Source: Eulemur rufifrons
Taxonomy: Eukaryota > Chordata > Mammalia > Primates > Lemuridae
Direction: 5' to 3'
Assembly: GCF_041146395.1 (NCBI RefSeq)
Contig: NC_090989.1
Location: 242,906,843 to 242,970,842 of the forward strand
Length of the DNA: 64,000 nt
Part shown: one piece after another, positions 35,976 to 48,396 of the stretch
Numbering within the stretch: position 1 is the first letter of the stretch
Layout of the letters: the number at the start of each line of letters is the position of its first letter
Program-made: the position numbers and the translations under genes
Notes under the pieces: generated by a model
Told to the model about the DNA's origin: nothing
Seen by the model: only the letters and a program-made list of their open reading frames with translations
The model's database searches: none

Positions 35976-38900
35976 GTTATTGTTATTTTGGCTTATTATT
36001 GTTGCATCACTATTAACAGTGTTAATAATAATAAGGCACTAAAAAGCACTATAACAGAGCTTAAAAATGCCAAGTCTCTATTCGTTTTCACACAGCAATG
36101 TTATTTAATGCAAAAATTCCTGTTAGAAAAGCAGTTAAAAAGAAAGCAAATATAAATAAATACACTGTATAGCACAAAACTTTTGAATTCAGGTTAATTT
36201 TAGTTGAAGCTACCTCAGAGGTGGAAAAATAATAATGTCTATTTTGAAAGTGCTAGATTACACAAAGTGTGCCCCAAATTCTTATACAAATGAGAATGCC
36301 CACAGAGAACTAAAACCCATATCATATACAGAAAGGATCATCTGCCAGAATTAGCAAACTGATGACATGAATAAGCATTTCTTCGTGAGGATGAATATGA
36401 GGGAAGGAGCACATTACCTTCAGCAATGAATATATTCAAATGTCTTGTTTCTGAAGATACTGCCACTTAATGGGCATAATCATTGCACACAACATATTGC
36501 CTCAACTCAGAAATGTATATGCAACACACAATTCTGAGCTCTTAGCAGTTGTAAAGAATCTTCACCAACTACAACTGGTCATCTCCTTTCTAGTACTCCC
36601 AGATGCGTTAGTGTTGGGGTTAGATGTGTGAATGCAGGCATATATTATCACCATTTTCCCTAATGCATTATACGTGTATAAGCTTGTGTTACAGCCATTT
36701 CCATTAACCTTATATCTCACTCTTAACCCAAAGAATGGCAGCTTACAAACAAACCTCCCAATGTATGGATAATTCCACACAAATAATTGTACTGTTTAAT
36801 TAAACTAAACTGTCATCAACAGAGGTCAGCTTTCAACAACCAAGTATCAGGAGCTTTATCTGTTGGAAATTAACTATAAGATTGGCTTGACTTTTAAAGA
36901 CTGTATGTGAGTTTCTCATTAGCCTTATTATCATTTTTGAATCATAAATATGTAAATGATGAGTTTCACACAGGAGATTTAATTCTGCACTCTTATTTCT
37001 GATTAGCTGGAAATACACTCTGGCTCTGTCAGATAATTGGTAACATTGCACACCAATAAGGCATTTCCCTACGCTTCATCAGAAGCAGTTGAAATTAAAG
37101 AAGGCAAGGCTGTTACGTTTTTGACAGTTTTGTAACACCAAGTTGTTAAAGTTTTAACTCAGCCATTAATATAGTCCATGAATTATTAATATAATTTTTA
37201 TGTCAAGGTTCTTTTCTAAAGTTGAGATCTAAGACTGAAGTAAAATGCTCTGGGAAAGCATTTCATTTTATGCTTATTTTTAAAAATTCTATACTAAACA
37301 ATAAACATCAATGTAATTTGAGTACAGGTTAAAAAAAAATTAACCAGTTACTGTGAACCATGTATGTACTCCCTATCTCACAGTGCCAAAATATTTGTAA
37401 ACCTTTAGATGTTTAGAAATAGATGAACTTTTATATTTTAATGTATGATGTTTGTTTTGAATATATGAAATTTAGTTTAGCTGTTTCTATTAACAATTTA
37501 TATTGTTGCATATAAGGAAAATCCTTTATTAATTATTCTCAAGTTGCCCTGTCATCCTACAAATGAGAAGCATTCAGTTTGCTTCAACCTGGAGAAGTCT
37601 AAGCAGTTTTCATTCATAGATTCCAGTTTTACCTGAAAAGGTGATGCTTATACCCCCCAAAATATAATAAACTCCTATGGCTAAGAAGTAATTCTCTTTA
37701 TCGGTGCTCTGTCTTCCCTGCTAGTACACAAAAAAGGTATGCATTAAATCTCTGTTAACTAAATAAATATGTTGCCACTTGAAGAAAAGTAATATTTGTA
37801 AGTACCCTAGTCACAAACTATAGTGGAAATTTTTGGTTTTGCACTTCTTTATGTTGGCTTTTAAAAAATAATTATACTTCTTTAATAAGAATATCTTATG
37901 TCTAATAATTGGCCATATGTAAATCTACCAGATACATTAGTCAAAAGACTGCAATATTTGGTTGGCTATTACTTTATTATTTCTATTTCTAAACTGAAGA
38001 TTTTTGCTACATATGATCATAAGAACTTTCAAAATAATTGAATTTTCTCCAAAGTTTTCCTGTGGGATAAATCCTTTATTATCACCTTCACCTTATAATG
38101 AGAACAATCAAAGTGTAGACTGATTAGGTAAAAATTTTTAGCAGGTAAACTAGAAAGGCCTCCCAAGTGCTCTCCTTCCAGTAAGCAGCATTTATGTTAC
38201 TGCTGACATTGCATTCATTCAACATCATTTTTCCTAACTGCTTTTCTTGATTTTTACCACTTTCTTTCAGAGTTGATCACTACACAGCATCTCTATATAG
38301 GAGGATCAATGTCCTATATCAAGCCCAAAACAAAGAGTATTTCAACGTCAGCTAAAATACAGTTTTAAAGTCAATGTATATTTACTTAAAGTGGGTTCAT
38401 TTTTTTCCAATAAAATTCATAATATTTATTTTTAAAAAGAAAGACATGTTTACAGTTGAATGAACATGTGTGGTATTGGTAAAATAATGCACATCTGTTT
38501 TTATAGACCTTCATTATAGACTTTATCTAAGTCTAATTTATTCACAGCTGATTTCTTAGCATAAGTAAATTTTCTCTTAAAAGAAGTGAGCTATTACATA
38601 GAATAGGATTTGTGTGAAATTTAATTCCAATTGTCAGCACGTACAATTGAATACAGTACATTGTCCTTAATCAATCCTGTGGCTTGTGTGCTTCTACACA
38701 TTTGTTTGATTTTACAGTAAGTTATTAAACAGAACAAAAAGAGTAGAAAATGTGCTGAATATTACAAAATTGAAAGATGGCTAAATGCACAGAATGCTAT
38801 ATCCAAGACATTTAAATCAATCATATAAGGACTATATAGAAGGCAAGACATCAAACCAAATAGTAAAATTTCCACTGAGATAGGAGTGTGGCTGTTAGAT

Positions 38901-39095
38901 GTGAAGGAATAGTTTTATGATTATAAAAATATGATACTAGCTATTCTTGCTAATTAGAAATGAGTGCTCATTGCTGATACGAGAACTGAGCTCAGGTGCA
39001 CTTATCTTCACACATGGACCAGTCATATAAACATAGAGTAAAATGAGAAATGAGCCATCAATTCCCAACTTAATTATCAGCCATCATGAGCTGAA
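35976..39095. other. Long unique stretch
   Basis: About 3.1 kb with no recognisable transposable element and no credible exon. Open frames at 35955-36155, 36562-36780 and 36833-37051 have no known content. The absence of repeats over 3 kb in such a repeat-rich window makes it a reasonable place to look for conserved noncoding sequence. Confidence 0.5.
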
Positions 39096-39325
39096 CAGTA
39101 AGGCAGTATAACACCATGAATAACTATATGGACTATGGGCCCAAATAGACCTAAATTGAAATTCTGGCTTCATCATTACTTGGGAACAATATCCCTGAGC
39201 TTGGGTTTCCTCATTAATTAAACAGGGAAATAAGAGTTATCTCACATATTGTTAATAGGGTTAAATTAGATGATGTAAGGTTTATTACATAATAAGCACA
39301 CCCACTGAATATCATCTGGCATTTT
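39096..39325 (+). repeat. MIR SINE, sense
   Basis: From AGTAAGGCAGTATAACACCATG it continues through TTGAAATTCTGGCTTCATCATTACT (39158-39182), CCTGAGCTTGGGTTTCCTCAT (39194-39214) and TTAATAGGGTTAAATTAGATGATG. Nearly the full MIR order is present. Confidence 0.85.
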
Positions 39326-39387
39326 TCTTTAATCTTCTTTTCCTGATCATGTAGTTATAAAAATTTATAGACAAAATCTCTCTTTCA

Positions 39388-39452
39388 TACATACACACAT
39401 GCATATATACCTATATACATGTATATACATACATATATACATATACATATTG
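39388..39452. repeat. (ATAC)n-type low-complexity tract
   Basis: Imperfect CATACATA/TATACATG alternation over about 65 bases. Confidence 0.9.
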
Positions 39453-40551
39453 AAATTAGCCTAAAATCTTACCCTTCAAAGAAAAGCAATATTGACAGTT
39501 TTGTGTATCATCTTTTACATTTATTTTTACACACTGACTAGTATAGACAACTTATTTTTAGAGGGTACTGCTCTAGAAGACCTTAAGAAATTATCAACAT
39601 TGGGGTTTGAAGGGGCCCAAAAATAGCACTACTCTTACCGTAATAAGGAAGGGCAACAAGGAGCAAAATTTGACTTCCTAATAAGAAATCCCATCATTAG
39701 ACAGATATGCCTATCCAGCAGCAGGCAGCACTGAATCACCACAGACCTTCCCATGTAGTGGCCTTTTCCTGACAAGCTTATAGCCAGGAAGAGCAGAGCC
39801 AAATGTCTCTTGCTGTCCTCCTGGCTTCTAAATGAAAGGGGGCAGATAGGTTGTGTGATACATGCCTCATATATTTTCCTCACTTTCCAATTTGGTAACT
39901 AACTCACCATCTACAGGTAGGAGTAAGAGCAAGGGCAGGGCAAGAGCCTAAGAGTGTTTTATTACTGGATGGCAATCAATGTAAAAACACAGTTCAACGA
40001 AAGTGTGACCCCCACTTTAAAACAAAGAATCAGCCGTTCTGTCATAGTGAGGTCACTTAAAAAAGGCTGAAGGAGTCTAAGCATTGGCTTCTCTTTCATT
40101 TTACAATTCAACCTAAGTTTTTATTATATTATTATGTTAAATAAAAGGAAAATATAAAAGAGTATAAATAAAAAATAAAACTCAATTAAGTGACTACAAC
40201 ATACACATATTTTTGTATACATCTTTTTCCAGTGGTTTTTAAAATATGGCTATAATTAGATAGATAGAAAGAGAAAATATGCAATTGGTATGTGGCCTTC
40301 CTTTACCTCAAGACACATGAGGATTTGTTCTTTGGTTGAATTCTCCTTACAACCGCAATTCAAAGAACATATTAAAGTATAGCAAGACCCTAGAAAAAAT
40401 GAAAATGTGGCCAAGGTACCATGTACAGGATCAAGCACCAAAAAATTGTTGCCCATATTGTTTATTGAGTAATGATATTTATGAAATGTTGTTATACTGG
40501 AGAATGGAAGTTAGTCATTTATCCCTCAAAAAGCTAAGTAACCATAAAGTG
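39453..40551. other. Unique DNA
   Basis: No gene or repeat recognised. The antisense frames 39635-39883 and 40256-40456 have no known content. Confidence 0.4.
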
Positions 40552-41000
40552 TGCTATGGTTTGGATGTGGTTTGACCCCGCCAAAACTCGTGTTGAAGTG
40601 TCATTGCCAATGTGGCAGTATTAAGAGGTGGGACCCAATAGGAGGCATTTGGATCATAGAGGCTCTGCCCTCATGGGCAACTTGGTACCATTCTCACAGT
40701 ACTGAGTGAATTCTTGCTTTTGTGAGACTGGATTAGTTCTTGCAGAAATGTATTAATTCCTGCCATAATGGATTATCATAAAGTGGGGCTCCTCCTCATA
40801 TTTGTTTCCTCTTTACACATATTTGCATCCCCTTTGTCCTTCTGCCATGTTATGATACAGCTTGAAAATCTTAACGGGAAACCAGCACCATGTTCTTGAA
40901 CTTCCCAGCCTTAAAAACCATGAGCTAAACAAACCTCTTTTCTCTATAAATTACCCAGCCTCAGGTATTCTGTTATAGCAACACAACTTGTACTAAGACA
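40552..41000 (+). mobile_element. MaLR LTR, MST/THE1-like (solo)
   Basis: A 449-bp LTR starting TGCTATGGTTTGGATGTGG and ending CTTGTACTAAGACA. Typical internal blocks are AGAGGTGGGACCCAATAGGAGG (40624-40645), CTTCTGCCATGTTATGATACAG (40839-40860), AACTTCCCAGCCTTAAAAACCATGAGC and CTCTATAAATTACCCAGCCTC, followed by GTATTCTGTTATAGCAACACA. This order is that of MST-type LTRs of the ERVL-MaLR family. No internal region remains, and no clean 5-bp duplication was found. Confidence 0.92.
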
Positions 41001-41144
41001 AGACAGAAAAGCTGAAGGTACCCCAGAGATCCCTAAACTGAGTGGTTTATACCCAACCAGTCTTGAACCCCGTGACTTTGCAGTATCAAGTGCAAAGTGG
41101 CTGTAACATTCAGAAGTCACACCGAGTATTTGGATCTCACCTCC

Positions 41145-41545
41145 ATTATGGAATTATCCTTTGTTTTGGTTCCTTATTGCTGTGTAACAAAACTCAGTGG
41201 TTTAAATCAGCACCACTTTGGTTTTGATTTCTGGACAAGGCAAAAAAGAAACAAATCTCTACTCCATGTGACATCAGCTGGGCTGACTCAAATGGGCTGA
41301 TGCTGATTGCCCTGGAAGCTCAGTTAGGCTTGTCACCTTGGTACCTAGATTCATCACATGGATCTATCCCTGTGGTTTCTTAGCAATTCTGGGGCCCAAG
41401 AAGGAAAAAGGATAAACTTTCAGGCCTTCATAGAGCTTGGACTCAAAAGCCCCAGAACATCACTAAGCAGTTAAAGGTCCAGCACAGATTCAAGGGGAAG
41501 GAACATAAGATCCACCTCTTGATTGGAGAAGCGGTATGTATATAC
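41145..41545 (+). repeat. Ancient interspersed repeat, family not named
   Basis: It carries two signatures I know from an old mammalian repeat: TTATTGCTGTGTAACAAAACTCAGTGGTTTAAA at the left and CAGATTCAAGGGGAAGGAACATAAGATCCACCTCTTGAT at the right (41486-41524). A CATCAGCTGGGCTGACTCAA block (41272-41291) lies between. I cannot give the family name with confidence. The sense open frames 41042-41227 and 41097-41300 are chance. Confidence 0.65.
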
Positions 41546-41639
41546 CTACAAGGAGGAGAATAATTTTTTCCACTTGGGTGGAAGAGAATCTTTGGCTTCT
41601 AGGCACACAGGGTTTATTGTGTTACTTGGTTTATAGCCT

Positions 41640-42695
41640 TTCTTTCTTTTATAAATTTTATTTTATTGTGGTAAGAACACTTAACATGAGATTTACCCTC
41701 TTAACAAAATTTTAAGTGTACAATATATTGACTATTAGTACAAAGTTGTACAGCAGATCTCTAGAGCTTACCTATCTTTCTTAACTGAGATGTAATGTTT
41801 GTTGATTAGTAACCTCCCATTCCCTGTTTCTCCAGCCCCTGACAACTACCATTCCAGTCTTTAATTCTATGAATTTGGCTATTTTAGATAAATCATAGTG
41901 ATGGAATCACACAGTATGTGTCTGTCTGATTAACTTGTTTTCACTTAACATAAAATATTCCAGGTTCATCTGTCATTGCATAATGTATAATTTACTTCCT
42001 TTTAAGGCCAATATCTCATTATATGTATATACCACATTTTCTTTTTTCATCTATATATGGACATTTATGTTCTTTCTACATATGGGCTACCGTAAATAGT
42101 GCTGCAGTGAACATAGAAGTGATAATATCTGTTTTATATCCTGCTTTCAATTCCTTTGGATATATACTCAGATGTAGGATTACTGGATCATATGATAGTT
42201 CTATTTTTAATTTTTTGAGGAACCCTTATCATATTTTGCATAGCAGCTATACCATTTTGCATTCCCACCAGCAGTGTGTAAGGGTTCCAATTACTCCATA
42301 TCCTCACCATTACTATCATTTGTATTTTGTTTTTGTTTTCTGACAATTGCCATCCTGACAGGTATGAGGTGGTATCTCATTGTGGTTTTGATTTGCATTT
42401 CCCTATCATTAGTGATGTCGAGTATCTTTTCATATTTCTATTAACCATTTGTATATTGTCTTTGGAGAAATGTCTATTTAAGTCCTTGACCCATTTTTTA
42501 ACTTGGTTATTAGTTTGTTATTACTGCGTTTTAGGAGTTCCATATATATATATAAATATAAATATATATAAATACATATACATATGTATTTAACCCCATA
42601 TTAGATAAATGGTTTGCAAATATTTTCTCTCATTCCATAGATTGTCTTTTCACCCTGTTGATTGTTTCCTTTGCTGTGAAGCAGCTTACACAATG
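41640..42695 (-). repeat. L1MB-like 3' UTR and ORF2 end (-)
   Basis: ATTGTGGTAAGAACACTTAACATGAGATTTACCCTCTTAACA (41665-41706) is the complement of an L1MB-type 3' UTR. ORF2-end blocks follow: ATTCCCACCAGCAGTGTGTA (42261-42280), GAGGTGGTATCTCATTGTGGTTTTGATTTGCATTTCCC and CCTTTGCTGTGAAGCAGCT (42669-42687). The frames 42023-42343 and 42327-42593 are antisense shadows. An AT microsatellite lies at 42543-42590. Confidence 0.88.
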
Positions 42696-43215
42696 TAAAC
42701 TTGGTGTTGGGAGAACCGATCTTGCCTCATGAGTTTGGCTGCCAATATAAAACAAGGACCATCTGTGTTGGCTAAATAGAGTGAGTGTTGCAATAGATGT
42801 TTGCTTTTAATACATTGATGTTATCATGCATATGTTGTTGTGTATGCTTTTTATTTACTTAATATTATATTTTGAACAATCTTTTATGTCATCAGTGTTT
42901 TCAAGCCATGATGTTTATGTGATAAATAGCAGTACTTTAGACGAATTATTATAATTTCTTGACCATTGTTACTATTTGATATTTTGTAAGCTTTTAGTTT
43001 TTTAAATAAAGCAGTCTTTATTGATGATAATGTTATATAAATCTTGGTGCATACTTGGGTTATATTTTTAAGCTAAGTGCCTAGATATAGAATGTCTGGG
43101 TATTTGTAAGTTAGTTTAACAAAATGTCTTTTAGAAAGGTTTTCCATTTCATTATTTTTTTCCAACCAATTTTGATTTATAACTTAAAAATTCTTGTCAA
43201 TACCTACTAATCCTA
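42696..43215. other. Unique AT-rich DNA
   Basis: No gene seen. The right part may still hold decayed L1. Confidence 0.35.
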
Positions 43216-43228
43216 TCTCATTTGTTTT

Positions 43229-43566
43229 TTTTTTTTTTTTTTTGAGACAGAGTCTCACTCTATTGCCCGGGCTAGAGTGAGTGCCGTGGCGTCAGTCTAG
43301 CTCACAGCAACCTCAAACTCCTGGGTTTAAGTGATCCTACTGCCTCAGCCTCCCGAGTAGCTGGGACTACAGGCATGTGCCACCATGCCCGGCTAATTTT
43401 TTGTATATATATATTTTAGTTGTCCATATATAATTTCTTTCTATTTTTAGTAGAGACGGGGTCTCGCTCTTGCTCAGGCTGGTCTCGAACTCCTGACCTC
43501 GAGCGATCCACCCGCCTCGGCCTCCCAGAGTGCTAGGATTACAGGCGTGAGCCACCGCGCCCGGCC
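43229..43566 (-). mobile_element. AluL-type SINE (lemur Alu), full length
   Basis: On the minus strand it reads from GGCCGGGCGCGGTGGCTC (complement of 43549-43566) to an A tail at about 43225-43243. It shares with the AluL at 6626 the AT-rich linker and the GACTGACGCCACGGC-type block. Direct repeats TCTCATTTGTTTT flank it (43216-43228 and 43567-43579). It lies inverted relative to the first copy. Confidence 0.96.
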
Positions 43567-43579
43567 TCTCATTTGTTTT

Positions 43580-43779
43580 GTTTTGTGTTTTTCCTGCTAC
43601 TTTGAATAGTGTATTGCTTACTAAGCACATGTATTCTTTCTAAATATATCTTATCTTTTTCAAATGTGATAAGTCTGTCTTTTTTTTTTCCATTTTACTC
43701 TAGAAGATAACCTTCTAATTTTTAAAATTTAGCGATGTATACAATATAAGTATTCAATACAAGCATCTTGCATATCATG
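43580..43779. other. Unique DNA
   Basis: Nothing recognised. Confidence 0.35.
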
Positions 43780-44100
43780 GTCCCTCCTGGACTGTCCTTT
43801 CTCTTTCTTAGTTTTTAAATAAACATCTCCTTCTGTAAAACTCAGATCAAGTATCTTCTTCCCTGGGCTGCCTTCCTTGACTTCCCTAAGTAAGACAGTA
43901 AACGTCTTTCTCCATGTCTCCATCATTTTTTATACATACTATTGCAGATGTTTCTTAACATTATTATACTATTCCCTCCTATTTTCAAACTAAGACTTTT
44001 TATTAAATTCAACAAAATGTAAGTGCCTACTGTATGACAAGCAGTTTGCCAAGTACACAAGATGCAAAGGTGAGAATCTATTGTCCTTTATTAATAGACA
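43780..44100 (+). repeat. L2-like LINE trace and ancient repeat segment
   Basis: CTTCTTCCCTGGGCTGCCTTCCTTGACTTCCC (43855-43886) fits the conserved L2 'AAGCCTTCCCTGACC' region. From 44000, AAATGTAAGTGCCTACTGTATGACAAGCAG resembles the widespread 'GAGTGCCTACTATGTGCCAGGCA' ancient motif. Decayed. Confidence 0.5.
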
Positions 44101-45033
44101 AAACAGACACCACATGTTTTACTTGTATCTTTCCCAGCACCCTCCTTGAATACAGTAATAGCAATTGTAAAATGTTCCTCAATATTGAATTAATGAATTA
44201 CAAGGGGGGAAAAAAAAAACTATTCTCAAATCATTTTCAGAGAGATGGCTGAGAAAATGTCCTTTTCTAAAAGGATTAAAAAAAAATAGATCTGCATCAT
44301 CATAAACAAGACTAAGTGAAGATTTGCTTTCATCTTCCATTATTTTCATTTAAAAATCACAAAACACCAGGGGACCTTTCTTTCTATGTTGCTGGTTAGA
44401 TGTTTCTATTCCCTGCTGCTATTAGTCCCAAGGATAAAAATGTGAAGTTTCTATAAATGACTTTGTCAATTTTATTTAGAAATCTAAAGTTTCAAACTGA
44501 CACCAAGTCAGGCAATTCTAAATTTTATTGAACTTCACCCCTCATATGTATACCTTCAGGGGAATTTTCTTGCACAAAGAAGAGAGAAAGCAGTAGTTGA
44601 GAATTGTTTTTTAAAGCACAAAATGATTTCCCTTGTTGCTGGTGTCACCTATGAAATGACAACAATTTTAAAATAGATATTTGAGACTTTCCATTTTGTT
44701 TTTGTTAAATCAGTCCTCAGAAGAGATAGCTTTTCAATCTGTTAGATAAAATAATTTTTCTTTATTATCATACTTACCAGGTTTTATTTATGAATATCTA
44801 CACAACCTGCCAGAATACAGTACGCTAAAGCACCTGAGATAATTAACATATTAAGTGTGAATATATAGAGTATGGTAGTAAACGGTAGTAAACAAATGAA
44901 GCAATATTTTTGTCTGGGTTAAATAAATTTCATATCCAATATTGTAAGCAAGAATAATATGACCAAAGTTTGACAAAGCAATATAGAACAAGTGGTGGGA
45001 ACTGGAAGCAATCAAGAAAGACTAAGGGTCTTT
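44101..45033. other. Unique DNA
   Basis: No gene or element recognised. Confidence 0.4.
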
Positions 45034-45043
45034 AAAAGTCAAA

Positions 45044-45214
45044 AGGGGGGAACAGGGGATGGGTATATACATACATAATGAGTGTGATGTGCACTGTCTG
45101 GGGGATGAACACGCTTGAAGCTCTGACTTGAGGGGGGAGCAAGAGCAATATACATAACCTAAACATTTGTACCCCCAAAATATGATGAAATAAAAAAAAA
45201 TAAAATGTTATAAA
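45044..45214 (+). mobile_element. Very short L1 3' UTR insertion
   Basis: A 171-bp piece of an L1 3' UTR. It begins in a G-run (AGGGGGGAACAGGGGATGGG), carries one copy of the block that is tandemly duplicated at 55806-55985 (TGAGTGTGATGTGCACTGTC and CACGCTTGAAGCTCTGACTT), and ends with TTTGTACCCCCAAAATA and an A-rich tail. AAAAGTCAAA flanks it at 45034-45043 and 45215-45224. Confidence 0.92.
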
Positions 45215-45224
45215 AAAAGTCAAA

Positions 45225-47125
45225 TTGAAATCATAATAGAAATATGAGGAAGTTATAGGGTTTTTGAAATAGTAGCACCTGTTGGAGTTATATCAAAGTT
45301 ATTAGAGATTCAAATCAAGTAGCAAAAACAAGCTAAATGACAGAGGAGAAACTTCAAATTACCTTCTGAATAATTTTAATGTGTTCGTATCTATTTACAA
45401 TATTTACTATTTGAGTCTTCTGGGATATTAGATTTATTTTGAGAGAAAGGCAAAACAAGTAATTTTATGATGTCTTATAGTAATATTTCATTGCTTACAG
45501 CTACGGTTATTCAACCTGTAAGTTTATTCCAGCCCTGCTCTCACTTTCATTGGAATAGATTTAATAGCTCCTTCCCAGGATTTTGGCACTGCACAACCAG
45601 ATTCTTTTGCTTTAGAGGACCTTGTCCTCCAGATCTATAACTAAACTATGACAACGTTCCTGAGACACCAACTTCATTTTATGCTCCAATTTGGGTAACT
45701 GGGTCTCTGTCTTCTTTCCTCTGCCTTTAGTTCCTATTTTTATCATCTAAGCAATTCCCTAATGCCATCAGGACTGTACCTCTGCTATGGTCACAATAGT
45801 CTCCTAACCCAGGGAAGGAACAGGGCCTGTGGATCCCAGCTGAATACTCAAGCACTGATATTTGCTGACAGCCCAAACTTTGCTTATGTTTATATTACCG
45901 TTGCCATGTTGCACTGGTTTGTTTTGTCCACTCATTGAATTATTTTTGCTGGAATGATTTTTTTATTATGCCATTAGCCTACATGGAAGAACATTATAAG
46001 AATCAGCCAGCTCTGTGAAATCCATTTTTGTATGCATTATAAGGCTGCTCTTGAGTGTATTTCCCATCACCTTGAGCAGTGAGTTCTTTGTGAGAATCCA
46101 GAGGAAGACTTTCTCTTTTGAACCTGGATACAGGAATCATTATACTTTAACTAAAATGCATTATTTTTTATTTATTGGCCTGCTTGTTTTTATTTTTCAA
46201 ACACTCTGAATTATGTAACTATTTTCCACCTTTTGATAACTGTTAGAAAAATTCAGCATCCACCTCTACCAATTATGCAGGACCTCACAGCCAATGTTTG
46301 TTTGCAGTAATTTCATCCCTGACTTTCCCTACAAAGTTCATCTCTACAAAGTCCAGAAAGGCTCAACTAATTACTTTTAGTTTGCTTTTATCTTGTTGGA
46401 TTGAGTGTATTTTTATAAGCTGTTTATAGTTTTGGAGAGGATAAAGATTGGGTAAAATGAATAGGTACTACAAAAACAGTTTCCTGTTCCGGCTTGCAAT
46501 CACGTAATGCCAGTTATGTCATGGCAGAGGTTCCCCACTTCTAAGATTATGACTGTTCCACACCATCCGGACAGTGTACTCTGACTGCCAATTTTCAGAC
46601 GCTACACATATGTCTGGCATCCCCAGTATCTGCCCTAGGATCTGGGGGAGACTAGTGCCAGGGTCTAAGTCTTTTCAGTCTGCTCTATATTTCTGAAGGT
46701 GACTTATAAAAACCAAGAACTTTCATCCCTGGGCCTTCCCATATAATCAGCTTCAAAAGCATACTTTTGACCTTTAACAGTTTCATTTTTGAAGTTCTTC
46801 TAAGAAGGAAATTCTACTACCTCCTTCAGTAATCCATTTTGACTACAAATTATTCCTTATTGGGGAAATTCTATTTGTCTCCAACCAAAGTCGTATTGCT
46901 TTACATTAAGGTTATTAAGATTCAAGCGTGGAAGAGAAAAACCTATTCATTCTCTTCTTATTTTCTTGAAGATGATTATTAACCATCATCTTGGGACCAA
47001 ATATTTTAAAAATATTAAACTAAAGAATTCTTTAAGTTTTAAATAAGTCACCAAGAATCCATCAGACAATGTATATGGAGGAAGTACATATAAGGTTAAC
47101 TAGTTTTATTATTATTGGCTGTTGG
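45225..47125. other. Long unique stretch
   Basis: About 1.9 kb of higher-complexity sequence without recognised repeats. I see no open frame with protein-like content and no promoter features. Confidence 0.45.
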
Positions 47126-47305
47126 TTATTTTGCATACACTCATACATATGTAATCCTCAAAAATAGCCTTGTAAGATAAAAGCTGTTATTATTCCTCTA
47201 GCGCAGATGTGGAAACTGAGGTGCAGAGAGATTTTTTAGAACTCTTCCAATGGTCACAAGCTTTCTCTAGTAATGGAACCAGAATCTAAACCTGGGGCAT
47301 CTGAC
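47126..47305 (-). repeat. MIR SINE, antisense
   Basis: TAATCCTCAAAAATAGCCTTGTAAGATAAAAGCTG, GCGCAGATGTGGAAACTGAGGTGCAGAGAGATT (47201-47232) and TGGAACCAGAATCTAAACCTGG are the reverse-complement MIR core and flanks. Confidence 0.88.
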
Positions 47306-47865
47306 AAAACAGCTGTGGAAGCTTCGCTGCCTCTAAAGCCGAAGGCCTATGCAAATGGCCAAATGTCCCCAATCTTTGCAGAAGTCTCTTTTTATGTCTA
47401 TTTACCATCTTCTAAGTAATCAGGATTTTACTCAAACAACTATATCTAATACAACACTGCATATTTTATATGAAATCTGCATATTTTGATTTAATGAGTG
47501 CTATTATAATCACACAATTTTCTATTGTTTTCAGTGAAAAGGGCCAGTATGTTAGCTTTAGACTTGTGTGAGCTTGCCTAGACTCAGCTCTTCATAATTA
47601 TGATTTTGTTTCTATGGAAAGAGGGAAAAATAAAAACAATTTCCACTTTCTATATATCTGAACTTAGGACTACCAGTAAAACAACAATATTCATAATTCA
47701 TAAAATAAATCTAACTCCATTTTATATACAAATATTCACAACTATTATTTACAACTATTAGCTCTCATTATACCAATTATGCTGATAGAGTGATATCATC
47801 ATAGTAACTATCATATCACAACTGTCATTTTCAATAGTCATTTCTCCAGCACTACAAAATCATGG
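47306..47865. other. Unique DNA
   Basis: No gene or repeat recognised. Confidence 0.4.
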
Positions 47866-48022
47866 AGCTAAGCCTTTGTAATACATTATCTTATTTGTTG
47901 CATCCAAGAACTCTATGACCTAGCTAAAATTATTAGCCCAATTTTACAAGGGAAAAAAATTAAGGATCAGAAAAGTTAAGTAACTGGCATAAGTTTAACG
48001 CTGAGGCAGGATTAAAACGTTT
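47866..48022 (-). repeat. MIR-like SINE, antisense
   Basis: ATTATCTTATTTGTTGCATCC, TTTTACAAGGGAAAAAAATTAAGGATCAGAAAAGTTAAGTAACTGGCATAAG (47942-47993) and GAGGCAGGATTAAAACG follow the antisense MIR order. Confidence 0.8.
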
Positions 48023-48240
48023 TTCTCCCAAGTATGTCAGACAAAAAAGGGTATGGTTTTATTATAGTGCCCTGTAACACAGATCCTGGGTCCAAGTGCA
48101 ATGATTTCCAAAGATGCCACCCTTGTCAGACCCTCACTGCATGATTGCCACTTTACATCAAAGTTTATTAAAACATTTTTCAATCTCTCATTGAACCAAT
48201 TTTGCCAAACCAAAAAGAAGGATGATGAAACACGGCCTGT

Positions 48241-48259
48241 TGGCCACCAGGGGGTGCAA
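48241..48259 (+). promoter_or_regulatory. Near-consensus CTCF-binding motif, forward
   Basis: TGGCCACCAGGGGGTGCAA aligns to the long vertebrate CTCF consensus TGGCCACCAGGGGGCGCTA with two differences. One is a C-to-T at the CpG. Core positions match CCACYAGRKGGCR at 12 of 13. Motif only; occupancy is not shown by sequence. Confidence 0.7.
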
Positions 48260-48396
48260 GTTCCAGTGTCATCCTAAATCATGTCCTCAACACTGCAGGC
48301 CTTTGCTTGTGGTATATGAAAAAAGGGACTCTCTTAGAAAAAGCACAGAGTAAACCTAAGGGGTTTTGTCAATGAAAGGTCAACATCTCTTTGAAT

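Noticed and set aside
45034..45224. Small RNA gene or novel short SINE
   Set aside because: The internal blocks match the 3' UTR of the young L1 at 55806-56040, and no pol III boxes are seen. It is a truncated L1.
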